Source: Mucidula mucida
Lineage: Eukaryota > Basidiomycota > Agaricomycetes > Agaricales > Physalacriaceae
DNA length: 64,000 bases
Reading direction: 5' to 3'
Assembly: GCA_015501055.1 (NCBI GenBank)
Contig: JADNYV010000070.1
Coordinates: forward strand, 1-64,000
The position numbers were made by a program, and so were the translations under genes. Below are positions 25,030 to 36,284 of the stretch, one piece after another (position 1 is the stretch's first letter; every line of letters begins with the position of its first letter). The notes beneath the pieces were generated by a model. It saw only the letters and a list, made by a program, of their open reading frames with translations. It made no database searches and was not told where the DNA came from.

Positions 25030-25757
25030 ATGCGTTCTCTTGACGTCGACATTATTTTCATCGCGTTGGCTCTCCTTGCCGCGCTGCTCCTCTACGGCCT
25101 GCCGAATGTAACGTCGCGGAGCACTCTAGTCTGCGACCATCAACATGCCAGAGATCTGTATGTACAACATGCTGGGTATTGTCGTTAAACATCATATTCT
25201 AACGGCATTTATAGATTGACCACTCTGACTATGAGTTTCACGAAGACGCATAAATTTACGAATCCTTCCGTAGTCGCCCGCCACAGCCTCAGGCGCACCA
25301 TCAGACTCTCCTTCATCATCCTCCTCCTCTAAACCGCCCGTTGGAAAAACCCTATCTACGGCCATGATTCTCCGCCTAAAGGCGCTGGTCATTCTTCCGG
25401 CGAACGGACTAAGAACAGCGGTAAAGTTCCATGCGGAGCGAATACTAAATTAACCGACGAACACGATACTGGCTGTAAAGTATCACCGGGAGCAGATACG
25501 GAGTCCACGCCAAATAATGAGCACGACTGCCACCCGAATCTTCGAGTAGTATCAGCGATCATGGCAACGCAGATCCCTCTATGGATAGATCAGCGACGTC
25601 GACATGGGCTGACAGTGCGAATGCTCAAGCCACAGCCAGTGACATAGAGCCGGAAACGGCAACCGCGACTGACGAGGGCTTGAAACGACGAGTCACGCCA
25701 TCACAGAGCTCAGAGGGTATTGCCTGGCTGATGGAGGAGTTGGTTAGTGGTTAGTGT
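25030..25757 (+). pseudogene. Secreted Pro/Gly-rich protein family, copy B, broken
   Basis: The DNA aligns with copy A from the start codon (MRSLDVDIIFIALALLAALL) to the end (SSEGIAWLMEELVSG), but one base is lost in the signal-peptide region, which shifts the frame before the expected AAPL motif. The middle exons are shortened and the Pro/Gly repeats contain in-frame stops. Confidence 0.65.
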
Positions 25758-26255
25758 TAAATGTCCTGACGCGGCGACGAGCTTACCCTGCCTCATAGAA
25801 AGGAACTGGGTTCAGAATACCTACCCATGCCACCGAAATTCCCTGAATGCCCCCGGATAATACGCACACAGGTTTCACACGGTAGCGTTCGAGCTCGGAG
25901 CATTTTTGTATTGCATCATGCTATATACTGGTACTAGTCGGACACATCTTAATCGAATCATTCCGGATTTCACCATTCATGCGTGATGCCCTTACCAGCC
26001 CGCCTTAACAGCTCAGCTCAGTGTGTCTACGCACAAGCTGCGTGGTGTACCTCAACTACTCGAGCATGCCTACTTCCACGCACGAAGCCAGCGACCGCGT
26101 CGATGTTGTGTAAGGGAACTTGAAGCCAATGGTATCGGGAGCCCTCCCAGAAAAGATGTCAGTTTTGAATGCGTTACTGACGTCTCGGACGCAATGCTAC
26201 TCGCCTGCAAGGCCTTATAACAAGCACGCCCAAAAACTCCAGACGCATCAGTACA

Positions 26256-27707
26256 ATGTCCAACCCCGAAGAAAGATTTCACCACATGCACGCTATGCTT
26301 GATCTCCTCGCCCCCGTTGGATCACGCACTCACCAAGCGCCTTCTTTAGTATCACCCGCCGCTCCCGATGGCCACGTCGTGTTGGTGACTGGGACGACTG
26401 GCTTCCTCGGAACTGGCATTCTTGCCAGGTTGCTTGATTCGCCGGATGTACGCAGGATTTACGCCTCAATAGGTCTGCGAAGGATGGCACTGCGTTGGAG
26501 GACAGACAAAGAGCCGCATTCGAAGAAAGAGGCTACGATGCGACGCTTATTGATTTGCCGAAGCTCCTTCTAATCGAGACAAGTATCAGTGGACATGGCT
26601 TGGGGGTGGACAGTAGGCTTGAAGAAGACGTGAGCGCGCCTGCTACTCCATTTGGGCTCGTATTCATCTATGACTTTTTTGACTTTTAGATGCGAAACAA
26701 TATTACGCATATCATCCACAACGCGTGGCGCGTACATTTTAACCTCCCACTGTCCACATTCAAACCGATCCTTCAAGGCATGCGAGTCCTAATCGACTTT
26801 GCCATGGGTGCTCCAAACATGAAGCGCTTCATCTTTATTAGCTCTGCCGCGATTTTCAACAGTAAGCGCATGCTTACCGCCAATCTCCTTGCTTTGACTT
26901 TGTAGATGTCGGGGATCCCAATATACTTGTACCGGAGCTCTCTCTGCATGATGGCTCTGTTGTCGTTAGGAACGGTTATGTTGAGAGCAAATGGATCGCA
27001 GAGCAGATGCTCTACAGGACCGCAAAGGACTTCACGGCCTTCCGGCCGCTCGTTGTTCGAGTAGGAGTAGTAACGGGGTCGCCTAACAGTGCTTGGAGTC
27101 CAACCGACTTTGTCCCGGCCATTGTGAAGTCTAGTCTTCACTCGGAGATGCGTTGTTTGCCTGCATATCCCGGTGTGAGTTACTTCTCTGTTCCTGGCGC
27201 AAGCACCTTTGTTAACAGCAGTCGGTATTCTAGCATTGTTCTTGGGTTCCCCTCGATGTCGCAGCCAGAACGATAATCGATTATCTGAACGCGAATGAAA
27301 ACGTAGACACTGTCCACTTGGTGCACCCTATCATTCAGCCCAGCGTCAACATCATGTATTGGATAAAGACTATCACCAACCTCCCCATTGTACCATTCTC
27401 TGAGTGGATTGGGAAACTCAAATTGCTGGCTTCCACGTCTGGCATCGACTACAGCCTCCACATTCCAGCAATCAAACTCATTCCGTTTTTCGAAGATGAG
27501 GCGCGTAGTAATGGGTTTCCTTCTCTTATTTTGAGGAATGACGTTGCGCTGCGTTTGTCCGGGAGTCTGCGGCGGGCAGAGGCAGTATCAATGGTCGATG
27601 TCGCATCGTGGATGAGCTATTGGGCGAAGATTGGGTTTCTGCCACCGAGTGTCGCTGAGCGGGCGCGAGTTTTTTTAGGACAGGGAAATCATCCCTCGCG
27701 TATGTAG
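26256..27707 (+). pseudogene. Stand-alone thioester-reductase-like locus with one frameshift
   Basis: This encodes an extended-SDR reductase domain like the C-terminal R domain of adenylate-forming reductases, but has no adenylation or carrier domain upstream. The start gives MSNPEERFHHMHAMLDLLAP, then GHVVLVTGTTGFLGTGILAR. After VRRIYA one base is missing relative to the left arm (near 26,465), which shifts the frame. The rest continues as RAAFEERGYD, an intron, then ITHIIHNAWRVHF, MRVLIDFAMGAPNMKRFIF, an intron, VESKWIAEQMLYRTAKDF (the Y-x3-K-like catalytic area), an intron and a C-terminal part with VHLVHPIIQPSVNIMYWIKT. It would be almost intact if the missing base is a sequencing error. 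Confidence 0.75.
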
Positions 27708-28036
27708 AAGCCCGGCTTGTACTACTACATAGTGTCACAGTTTCTACACGCTAGGGCTTGCAGTACAAAGCTAGAATCGGTCAGAACCGTTGAAGAAGAA
27801 AGCGACGTCCACTATATACCTATTACCATTTTAGCGGAGCAGGTATCGCGCCAAGTAGCATACACTTCTTCTCTTTTTCGTTGTGTCAGAACCAATCATC
27901 AATGCCTATGCACTCCCGTGCGAACAGCCGACGAACGAGGAGGTGCATAGATATTTGTGCACGAAGAAGAATCCGATACAGCTGGTACCGCAGGGCTAGA
28001 CAACTTGAACCTGCACTAATCAGACTCGCCGCGAAA

Positions 28037-28979
28037 GCGGATCTGAGAAATTGATGCCGAATTATTGATTCTCACGCCTCATCCTTGTCCAACGACTGGC
28101 GCTGTTTCTTCTTCACCACCGTGTGTCGACTTCAGGATGCTACTCTTGAAACCTGTGTTTCAGAATCGCTCTGTAAAGGGCTCCATCGACGTGGTCCTTC
28201 AGTGAAAGTTCTCCGTGGGAGGCCGCTACAGCGGATGCAGCTGCAAGAAGACGCTTCCTGCTCGTGCCCGTGCAGATATCAGAAAACCTCAAATTGATAG
28301 AAACTCTGAAGTGAGTTCTATTACTTCATCAATACCCCAAGCCTAGAACATAGTACATCAACGAGAATCCTTTCGCCATTCTAATCTTCTCTGGTGTCTG
28401 ACACTGAGAACAGGGAGGCGGCTATCTTACATGTACACTCTATGGAAGTTACGAACACCCGTCGATTGCGGGTCGAAACGGAACTGCAACAGCCAGGGAC
28501 GAACTTTGAAGTGAGTGAAACACAATTTTCAAACAAATGTTATAAAGAGTGAGACAGAGGAGGTGATGTCCTGATTGGTCGCGCAAAGGCTAAATCTCCA
28601 ATCAACCTCGCCTCAACCAATCGGAGGTTTTGCCGCTGCTTTCTGTTAAGCGTCAGAAATCTCATCTCGCACAGCCGCCTACCTCGACTTCTAGCACGTA
28701 TGTTCATATTTACTGTGAGCACGAGAGCAGTCTTCAAGACTTCTCTTCTTACATCTTTTACGAAACCTGACTAAATGAGATACGATTTGGAAATAGACGC
28801 AATCGGGTGCAGCCGCCGCCACCATCAGAATCATTTCTTCCCTGAGGTCTGGAGGACCACACAGTTACACATTTCCATCACGACATCGAGCATTTTCGTG
28901 GCCGTATGCGCGCACTCCGTAGACAGCCTTTCCTTCCTGCTTGCTTCAGCAATTGACGCGAGGGTGTTGTGGGCGGCGG
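28037..28979. other. Intergenic; no gene recognised
   Basis: Only short open frames. I see no repeat, RNA gene or domain that I can support. Confidence 0.5.
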
Positions 28980-30465
28980 ATGGCCGACCTGACCAATTAT
29001 GCTGCGTACGTCCTCCGCCTTTGCCAAGTCCTTGTCTAACTTCATCGCCAGAGCGTCGCTCGCGGGGTCATGGTTGAACATGGTCCTCTATATGTCCCAA
29101 GTCTACTTCTCGGTGTGGTATCTGAAGTACTTCAAAATGATACGACCTTACCGGCTAGGCATCTGCTTTGGTATGGTCGCGGATGGAGCCTGCTCGATCG
29201 TGATTATGGCGAATGTGTATATGGTACGCACTATACATTTTTGCGACACTGCTGGCTGATGTTTAAATGCAGCTTTTGATAAAGCAGGATGGTATGCTTC
29301 CCCGTCAACGCCTGTCATTCGCGACATTCATCTTTATCGGGTGCAGGAAATCCTTTGCCGGCACAGCCGTGGACGCTTCCTATGATGATTTTGCTCACGT
29401 ACCTCTCCTCCGCACTGGCACAGAGCTTCTTCATATACCGCTACTGGACGATGTGAGCAGTCCCGTTGCGTTCAGAGGTCACCGCGATCCCTGATACGAA
29501 ATTTAGATCGCGAAATAAATGGATGACTTCTTTTGTGGGCGTCCTCATCGTTGGACATGTAAGTCATTTCTGTCCTCGTCCGTGGCATCTGACTACAAGC
29601 TTGAAATAGTATCTATGCGCCATCGCTTCGGCGACCTATGTGTTTATTTACCCGATCATCACAAGCGACTCTGTGGGTTTGAAGTTTACTATGTGTGTTC
29701 TAGTCGCCACATTTCCTCGCCGCAACTGACATCCTCTGAGAGCCCTAGCGACGATATGCTCCGGGACAGATATTCTCATTGCCTTGGCATTGGCCTGGAA
29801 GTTGGGTACCATTGAAACACCATTCACATCCACCAAAAGGCAAGTGACTTATATGACAGTACCCATTAGAGTTGACCGACGGATTCTAGTCTTTTACGAC
29901 GTGTCGCTCTTTACGCTGTTTCTTGCGGGGTGACTACAGCTGCCACCACAACACTCATGGTAGTGCTTTTGTTCACAGACATTAACGGTCGGCGCTTCTC
30001 TTTAACCAAAGCCATGCATTTTTGTTTATGTCCTTCCATCTAGGCTTCTCCGTCGTGTTCTCGGTTCTCGGGCGCGTGTATAGCCTAACCATTCTACTCA
30101 ACCTCATGATGGTCCGGGCGAACAAGCACAGCTATGAGGGTACCTTCTCAATAACGCGCGGAGAGGCTCCGACTGAGCCGCGGGTCGTGCTTAGTCCGAT
30201 ATGTGTGTCCCATCATCGCTGTTAACAAGCCATCAAGCTGATGGGGATGTAGTCTTCAACCACGATACGGCCTTGGACCCCAGTGATGCGTTTAGGAAGA
30301 GCTTTCAAGGAAACAACGCTGCGGTGGGCTCTACTCGTTTTATTTGCCGCGCCATCGGTGTTCTGACATCTTTCTGTTTTCCCCCAGGGAGCTCACCATG
30401 TGCAGTACCCGCCGCAGGCTCCTGCCTCTCCTGATCCTACTACGAACTTTGATCACGTAGTGTGA
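28980..30465 (+). CDS. DUF6534-type seven-helix membrane protein
   Basis: Member of the large basidiomycete-specific DUF6534 family of integral membrane proteins; function unknown, possibly receptor-like. The start at 28,980 (MADLTNYA) followed by a 46-bp intron leads into SLAGSWLNMVLYMSQVYFSV. Then come YRLGICFGMVADGACSIVIM, a central exon with MMILLTYLSSALAQSFFIYR, later YVFIYPIITSDSVGLKF, TDILIALALAWKLGTI, LLRRVALYAVSCGVTT, and RVYSLTILLNLMMVRANKHS, as is usual for the family. The cytosolic tail ends AHHVQYPPQAPASPDPTT and NFDHVV. There are at least seven short introns. Exon borders around 29,280-29,330 are uncertain. Confidence 0.8.
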
Positions 30466-31374
30466 ATTTCATTCACGGCTGGATTACAATACTGATTGCA
30501 ATGGACTGATTATTTGATGTGCTCTATCGTTTGCTCATGTATATAGTTTAGCAGCATTCTAATGTATAATATCATGTACTGTCTACGTATGAATAACATG
30601 TTTTCGATAGAAATGTGGCGTAGGCCGGAGTCGTTTGTCCGACACGGGCAGGTACTTGATGAGTTCTTTTTTATGAGAGTTCGCGAGTGTCCTCGATTGA
30701 TATTACATTAAATCAGCGCCTCCCCCGAAGTCGTGAAAGATTCTAGAATGATGCCATTCTCGATCAGGGATTCGCACGCCTTGCTTTCCTTCCACCACCA
30801 TCAGCAGCACTTGATTCTAACATTCCCTCCCCTACTTCCTATCTTCTACGAGGGGGACTATCCGAATCCGTGGACAGACTTCAGTGCAACCACTAGCTGT
30901 CAATTTCTCGTCTCCTCAGGCAGTGGCACCTTTCATGGACACCGGTCTTTCCGGGTTCCACTCTTTCCAGCCGGAATGATTACTCTACATCGCCTTTTCT
31001 CTAAAGTCGGTCACTGTGAACACGCCTCCTGGGTACGCGGCAGGATTCCTAGACGGAGATTTCTACACACCATCTGGAATACTCCGTCCCTTATATGTTC
31101 GTGAGGGTGACAAAGATCCGTTTGGGTCGAGGCTGCACCGCGGAACAGCGACCAACGGAATCCGGATATCGCTCATAATCATCGACATGTTCTGTCCGCC
31201 GTTGGCGCACTACGGCGGAATACACTTTGAACTCGCCTGTCTCTATGGTACTCCAAACGACGAAGAACCGTATATATTGCAGAACGGAGTGACAGCATGC
31301 ACTCAGCTCGGCGCATTCAATACTTAATACTGGCTGGCCCAGTTCAAGTTTACAGTATAAATTCTCCGATTGTC
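30466..31374. other. Intergenic with an unassigned open stretch
   Basis: Around 31,010-31,325 the plus strand is open and reads VNTPPGYAAGFLDGDFYTPS and LRPLYVREGDKDPFGSRLHR. The composition looks protein-like, but no start, splice chain or family can be assigned. Confidence 0.3.
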
Positions 31375-32003
31375 ATGCGCTCCACGTTTATGGCTGTTGC
31401 TCTTGCTCTTGTGTCCCGAGCGGCTGTGGTCCCATTGTCGTCCGAGTGTTCATATCAACCTGGGCCGTCCACTTGCTCCGTGTGTTCAACACTTCCCATC
31501 CATCTCATTCTAGCTCACAGTATATCGTTTTAGGCTGCGCATCGTCGTGAACATTACGATTCCGCTGGAGGGAACGGCGACAAAGTTTTATGGGACATTC
31601 TTAAGGCTCTTCATCACACCAAGCGGGATCCCCTTCTACGCGGAAATCCCGATGCAGAAATGTGGAAGGCGTTCCACTCGTATTGGGCTACTCGGACTAG
31701 CCGCCCCTTCGTAAGCAAAGTTGTCGGTTTCTGATATCCGTATTAGTTGACCAGGCTCCTAGGCTTCAGCTACTTCCACGACGGCGGACACGTCGCTTTC
31801 TGCTCGGTCGTTCATCAACTGGACGTCTGTTTGCAGTCAAGCACGGGGACGTGAACGATTTGGGTCCATGTGTGAGGATTACGAACCACAAACAGTTAAA
31901 CCATCCGGTTTGGCTGGGAGAAATTGATGGAACAGTGGTTTTGTCAGAAGGCTCTTTCCGACTGCGACGCCACAGGAAGACGAAGTCTTCATTGTTGTCA
32001 TGA
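31375..32003 (+). CDS. Small secreted protein, unknown function
   Basis: The ATG at 31,375 begins MRSTFMAVALALVSRAAVVP, a clear signal peptide, then SSECSYQPGPSTCS. A 54-bp intron with a TTTTAG acceptor leads into AAHRREHYDSAGGNGDKVLW and a segment ending ATRTSRPF. A second intron (GTAAGC to ACCAG, 46 bp) keeps the frame open through a basic tail with FAVKHGDVNDLGPCVRITNH to the stop at 32,001-32,003, about 177 residues in all. No family is recognised. It abuts the RTA1 remnant, whose insertion could have replaced its original 3' end. Confidence 0.5.
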
Positions 32004-32009
32004 ATTGAC

Positions 32010-32366
32010 TTGATGTGTCGTTATAGTCATGTGTATTCTTTTCTGTATGCGAAAAAGAAGCCTTTCCGAAAGCTGCCACGGTTTGCTCTCGACTGGCTCC
32101 AACACCTCGGTCAGCAGACGGCCGGGATGCCCAAGATTGAGAGAGAACATCGCCAGAATGATCATCTCTCCGTCGAACATAGCTACGCAGTACGCGGTCA
32201 GCGCCGCCACGACTAGGGATGTGCGCTCCATCCGATGGGCTCCATCAGTCCGCAGAGGACCATCGTCGGGAGCGCCCACCAGGTCTTGCAGCGCGCGCCT
32301 TGAAAAGCGTGGGTTACTTGCCAACATCCCCACAGCTACGTGAAATTTCCGACGTGCCTGAAACAT
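32010..32366 (-). pseudogene. Internally deleted fragment of an RTA1-like gene
   Basis: The minus strand first repeats the end of intron 1 and exon 2 of the gene at 36,285-37,639 (KTWWALPTMVLCGLMEPIGW), then jumps directly to its last exon (AALTAYCVAMFDGEMIILAM and SLNLGHPGRLLTEVLEPVES). About 0.9 kb of the parent gene is missing in between. It cannot encode a functional membrane protein. Confidence 0.85.
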
Positions 32367-32706
32367 CTTCTAAAAAAGGTTTCAGCAGCTGGATGTCTTT
32401 AAACTGGAAGTCGAACAAAACAGCAGTTCACCCGCCTTGGGCGAGTCAGGTAGACTCCCAAATGTCTCTATTACACTTGTGAACGAGAGCTTTTGATTCG
32501 CTACATCGCTTCCGACCATCCATTATTGGATTGTCCGATGACTTCCTGGCGGCGGTAGGGCAACGTTGATACAGAATGATTTGCTCGTAGACACTGACAA
32601 CGTCCAGCAATGGATACAAATTGTTAGCGTTTCAAATCTAAAAGTGGCACCACTACAACAATCAGTACACCTACACCTATGTGACAAATATACACAAATA
32701 GAGCCT

Positions 32707-34235
32707 TTACTTGAACTAGAAAGAAAATCAGCTCGTGGTCAAACACAGGACAAAGAGCAACTCACGTTCTTCCCGTCGACCCACTTTTTCCCTGCGACCT
32801 CCAAATCCCAGGCCATCGCGCCCTCAAAGTACTCCTTATCCTCCGGTTTGCTCAAATCGATTGGCGAATACTCATATGATTCCCAATCTGGGGCGACATC
32901 CACGACCTAGGGACATATGAGCACAGATCACGGATTGCCACCGCGCACTGACCGGTTCAACCTTATCGCCTCTGCAGACCATCACGCCCTCAATCAAACT
33001 ATCGTTCGTCTGACCTAGCACACCGACGCTCGCAAAGAGGTACTTTCGGCTCGCTTCTAGACGGTTGAAGAAACCGGTAATCTGGTTGGACGACATGAAC
33101 GTCTGCGTTAGCTCGGTGGGGTACTTGAAAGCGACGCGGTGGATGGAGAAGCCAGCGGGGTCATAGCTGAAGGAGAAATTGGTAACATATAGAGACTATT
33201 GAGATTTACGCACTTTTTGTAGAACCACTCCAATGCGCCATCAGCACCACGGGTTTCCATGTTGCTGTACGCACGTTTCCAATCCTCCAGGTTGAACGTC
33301 GACTTTGGCAGATCGTCAAGCGGGTTCTTCTTCTTAGGCTCTTCGGGCACAAGGGGCTCGTCGTCGTCGTCTTCCTCCACCTCCTTCTTCTTGGGCTTTT
33401 TCTCCTCCTTTGGTTTCGCCTCCGCCTTGGGCTTGACCTCCTTCTTCTTTTCCTCCTTCTCTTTCTTTGGTGGAACAAACTGCAGACCTTTGTCGGTGTA
33501 CTTAATCTCGCCGTAGATCTCCTTCAGTTGTGGATGGTTCGCGATGGTCTCCATGTGGCGCACGACATGGGGGACCTGCGCGCGGACTTCCTTGTCCATG
33601 GTAAGATCGACGGCCTTTTGAATGGACGCGGCAACGAAGAGATCGGCAAGGGTAAGTCTCTCTCCAACAAAGTATGTGCGCGAGGCAAGGTGGGTGTTGA
33701 GTGTCTTGAGCGCGCGAAGTTGGCGCTGTAGGAAGAACGTGTGCGCAGGCTTGGAGTATCCCGCGATCCCACCGGTGCAGACGGCCCTGACGAGGTTGGT
33801 GTATACGTCAACCTCCGACTCTGTTAGGTGGATCCATTGGTCGACCTGCGCCGCCTGTTCGGGCGTCGAGCCCAGCAACGTCGAGTTGGCCGACAGCGTG
33901 CTCACTGCACAGCGTCATCAGCGATGGAACTGAAACAACAACAGAGTACGCACCGTATCTAGCGATAGCAGCGCCTTCAAAAAGCAGCAAATCCTTGGAA
34001 GGGTCCTCCCAGGCTGGAATCTTGGCGTGCGGAAATTTGCCACGGAACTCTGGCTTAAGGTTCGACTGGAAGTGGGTGTACTCTTCCGCGCTGGGCATCC
34101 GGAACGGAATCGACTGCAGTGTAAGCGCAGCTCGGATCTGGCATGACTTTAGACCTAGCAACGACGACGATGTAGGTGACTCACGGGCTTGCCCAGAGGC
34201 TGTATCGGGATCGTCCACAGCGTAGGAGTCGACAT
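32707..34235 (-). CDS. Translation elongation factor 1B subunit gamma
   Basis: Scaffold subunit of the eEF1B complex that recharges eEF1A with GTP. The start at 34,235 (MSTPTLWTIPIQPLGKP) is followed by an intron and then the thioredoxin-like and GST C-terminal domains (YFVGERLTLADLFVAASIQK). Next comes a Lys/Glu-rich linker (KKEKEEKKKEVKPKAEAKPK) and the conserved C-terminal domain (LPKSTFNLEDWKRAYSN, YDPAGFSIHRVAFKYP, YLFASVGVLGQTNDSLIEGV, MAWDLEVAGKKWVDGKN). A last short intron (GTGAGT to TTTCTAG) yields the usual ending KNFK before the stop. Length and domain order are normal. Confidence 0.95.
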
Positions 34236-35075
34236 CTACAAGCAAATCAGTGCGGCTCTTAGCGCGATTAGTATGCGCGTACTGTTCACAGAGTTTCGTA
34301 TGAGGTGCTTTAGCAAAAGCTTTTGGGATGATGGAGGAGATAAAGGAAAAAGAAAATTGATCGATGTCGTTGATGGGATGGTGCGCCGGGCGGCGGCCCG
34401 ATGACCCGAATGAGTCACCCCTGCAACTTCGTTTCGGCTTCGTTCAATAACTTTCCCTCATGTGAGAAGGACTATCAGGTTTGCGCACTTATTCCTGATT
34501 TTTCGACACGATAAGCATCAAGGATTCTCAGACGAGAAAAATATTAATTGTTGTAACACTCTGATGCATCGTCGCGGTACAATATGCAGTCTCATAAGAC
34601 GTTCAGGTAGCCCCAGACCCCGCTCCCTACTGCGAATCGTCAATCATCGTTTTCGGTGTATCAACCGTCTTTATCGTCGGACCGTCGTCTCCAGCTTCAC
34701 CCTTATGCCACAATCACTCATCAGTCCTCCGACATACAGCTTTATATAAACACGTACAATTTCTTTCACAACCCACTTCAGGCCATCCCATATGACTTTG
34801 AATGGCAATTTTCGCGCTTCGATGTCTCTGCCCGCACCAATAGCTTTGGGCAGCAGTGAGATCCTATAAGGCGCTGGTGTAATCGTACCAGGCGGTGCTA
34901 TTCCGATCGACTACAAACCAACTTTAGACAATAGGTGTGAGGTCGTCGCGCTGTACTTGCCTTGGTAGGGAGAGCAGGAGACGGACATTTGCATCGTATT
35001 GGTTGTAAATCATGACCCAAGTGTACCTAGTGAAGACTTCTGTCAAGAAGAGTCGTCATATCCAGTCTCAGGGCC
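34236..35075. other. Intergenic; no gene recognised
   Basis: Contains the upstream region of the eEF1B-gamma gene; beyond that I see only short frames. Confidence 0.5.
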
Positions 35076-35431
35076 TTACTGGAGTGGGAATGGCTTGATG
35101 AGGCTATTCATATGATTAGCATGAGTAGAGCAAGTGAGTTGATGCGCACACAGAGTGATGGAGGACCAGGAGTCAGCGGTCGGGTCCGGTATGCTCCCTT
35201 CCATTGTTCGCGAGGGAGTGTCGTTAGTGTTCCTGGCTGAGGTGAAGGACGGAGTGTCGTTCCCTTCCTCTCCTTGACGAGCGACAGGATCCTTCGAATG
35301 GGGAATGGGGAGGGGTGCGGAAATCATAAACTTCTTCGTGGCACCTTCAGATGGCGTGTCATCTAATGGCGCAGCTTGGAAGCTACGATCAAGGCGAGAA
35401 GGACGAAGGCGATGTTCAATATAGGGCGCAT
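35076..35431 (-). pseudogene. Secreted protein family, copy C, frameshifted
   Basis: The ATG at 35,431 gives MRPILNIAFVLLALIVASK, a signal peptide like those of copies A and D. The next expected motif AAPLDD is present but one frame away, so a single base is missing or added near 35,375. The remaining frame reads FQAAPLDDTPSEGATKKFM and a Ser/Thr/Pro-rich tail to the stop at 35,076. The Gly/Pro repeat middle and the conserved late exon of copies A and D were not found. Confidence 0.5.
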
Positions 35432-35483
35432 GAAGATAGAGCACTGGACCAGCCAGTATAGAGATAACGAGGTAGGAGTGAAA

Positions 35484-35533
35484 AAGCGCCGGGCTTGATG
35501 AAGAAACTTGAAGCACCCCTGCTACCTTTTAAT
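35484..35533 (-). promoter_or_regulatory. Core promoter of secreted family copy C
   Basis: Minus strand ATTAAAAGG (35,525-35,533) followed by ATCAAGCCCGGCGCTT (35,484-35,499), 52 bp upstream of the ATG. It is the same arrangement as at the paralogs. Confidence 0.65.
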
Positions 35534-36284
35534 GACAGTCTATTCCTGACTGGAGGTAGCGTTCTGCGTACAACAACGCGACGGGACTGCATCCACAGTC
35601 GCGGTCTTTTCAACATGTCGGCGGAGGAGGATACACGCAACTCTTGTGGGTGATGTCGCGCAGATGGTGGCCAAGGAGAAATCCACGTTCGGGTGTTACT
35701 GCTTGCTGCAGGACAGATTCATCCGCGTTACTAGCCCGCTGAAAACGTACTGTTACTTTCAGAAGATATCCACATGAGTACAGCGGGGTAGTTTTCTGCC
35801 TTGAAGAAGAGGGTTAGGGAGGCGTCGTCCGACTGGATTCACTCCGAGGCGAAGAAGTGGATAAAATGTGTCTTGCTCCAGCAAAGGGGGCTCTGATATC
35901 AAGCTCAAGATCGGTGTCTCTGGACAATTTGAACGTCAATATTGATGTTTTCCAAAGAGGCTTCCGCTTACTGTACGTATCATGAGAGAGAACTTCGCGC
36001 CGATACCTCCGGATACTCGTTTCCTCCTCCCGCCATCATGTCACCAAGTCATGATCCGCATACGCATCATTCTTTATATCGCCCGTTCCGGGGGCTTCTC
36101 AGCGACCTCGGGCTGTGCTCGGCGATCTTGGAGACACTGCCCCATAATCGATGCACGAACAATGAACAGACAATCAAAAGCGAAGTAAAAGCCTGATGGC
36201 GACAACATGTTTCACCAGTGTACTATATATTAAACCAACCTCCCACGCGCTTCCGTGACTTCTTTTACCTCTACGACCATCATC
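35534..36284. other. Intergenic; no gene recognised
   Basis: Short open frames only; the last part is the promoter region of the RTA1-like gene. Confidence 0.5.

Larger units (their letters stand above)
24780..28036 (+). repeat. Right arm of the large inverted duplication
   Basis: Reverse-complement counterpart of 17,113-21,515. The inner parts (promoter, secreted gene, intergenic block, reductase 5' half) are diverged from the left arm; the reductase 3' half and part of the outer flank are almost identical. Confidence 0.9.

Noticed and set aside
33206..33478. Arg/Lys-rich minus-strand frame
   Set aside because: Shadow frame of the Lys/Glu-rich linker of eEF1B-gamma.
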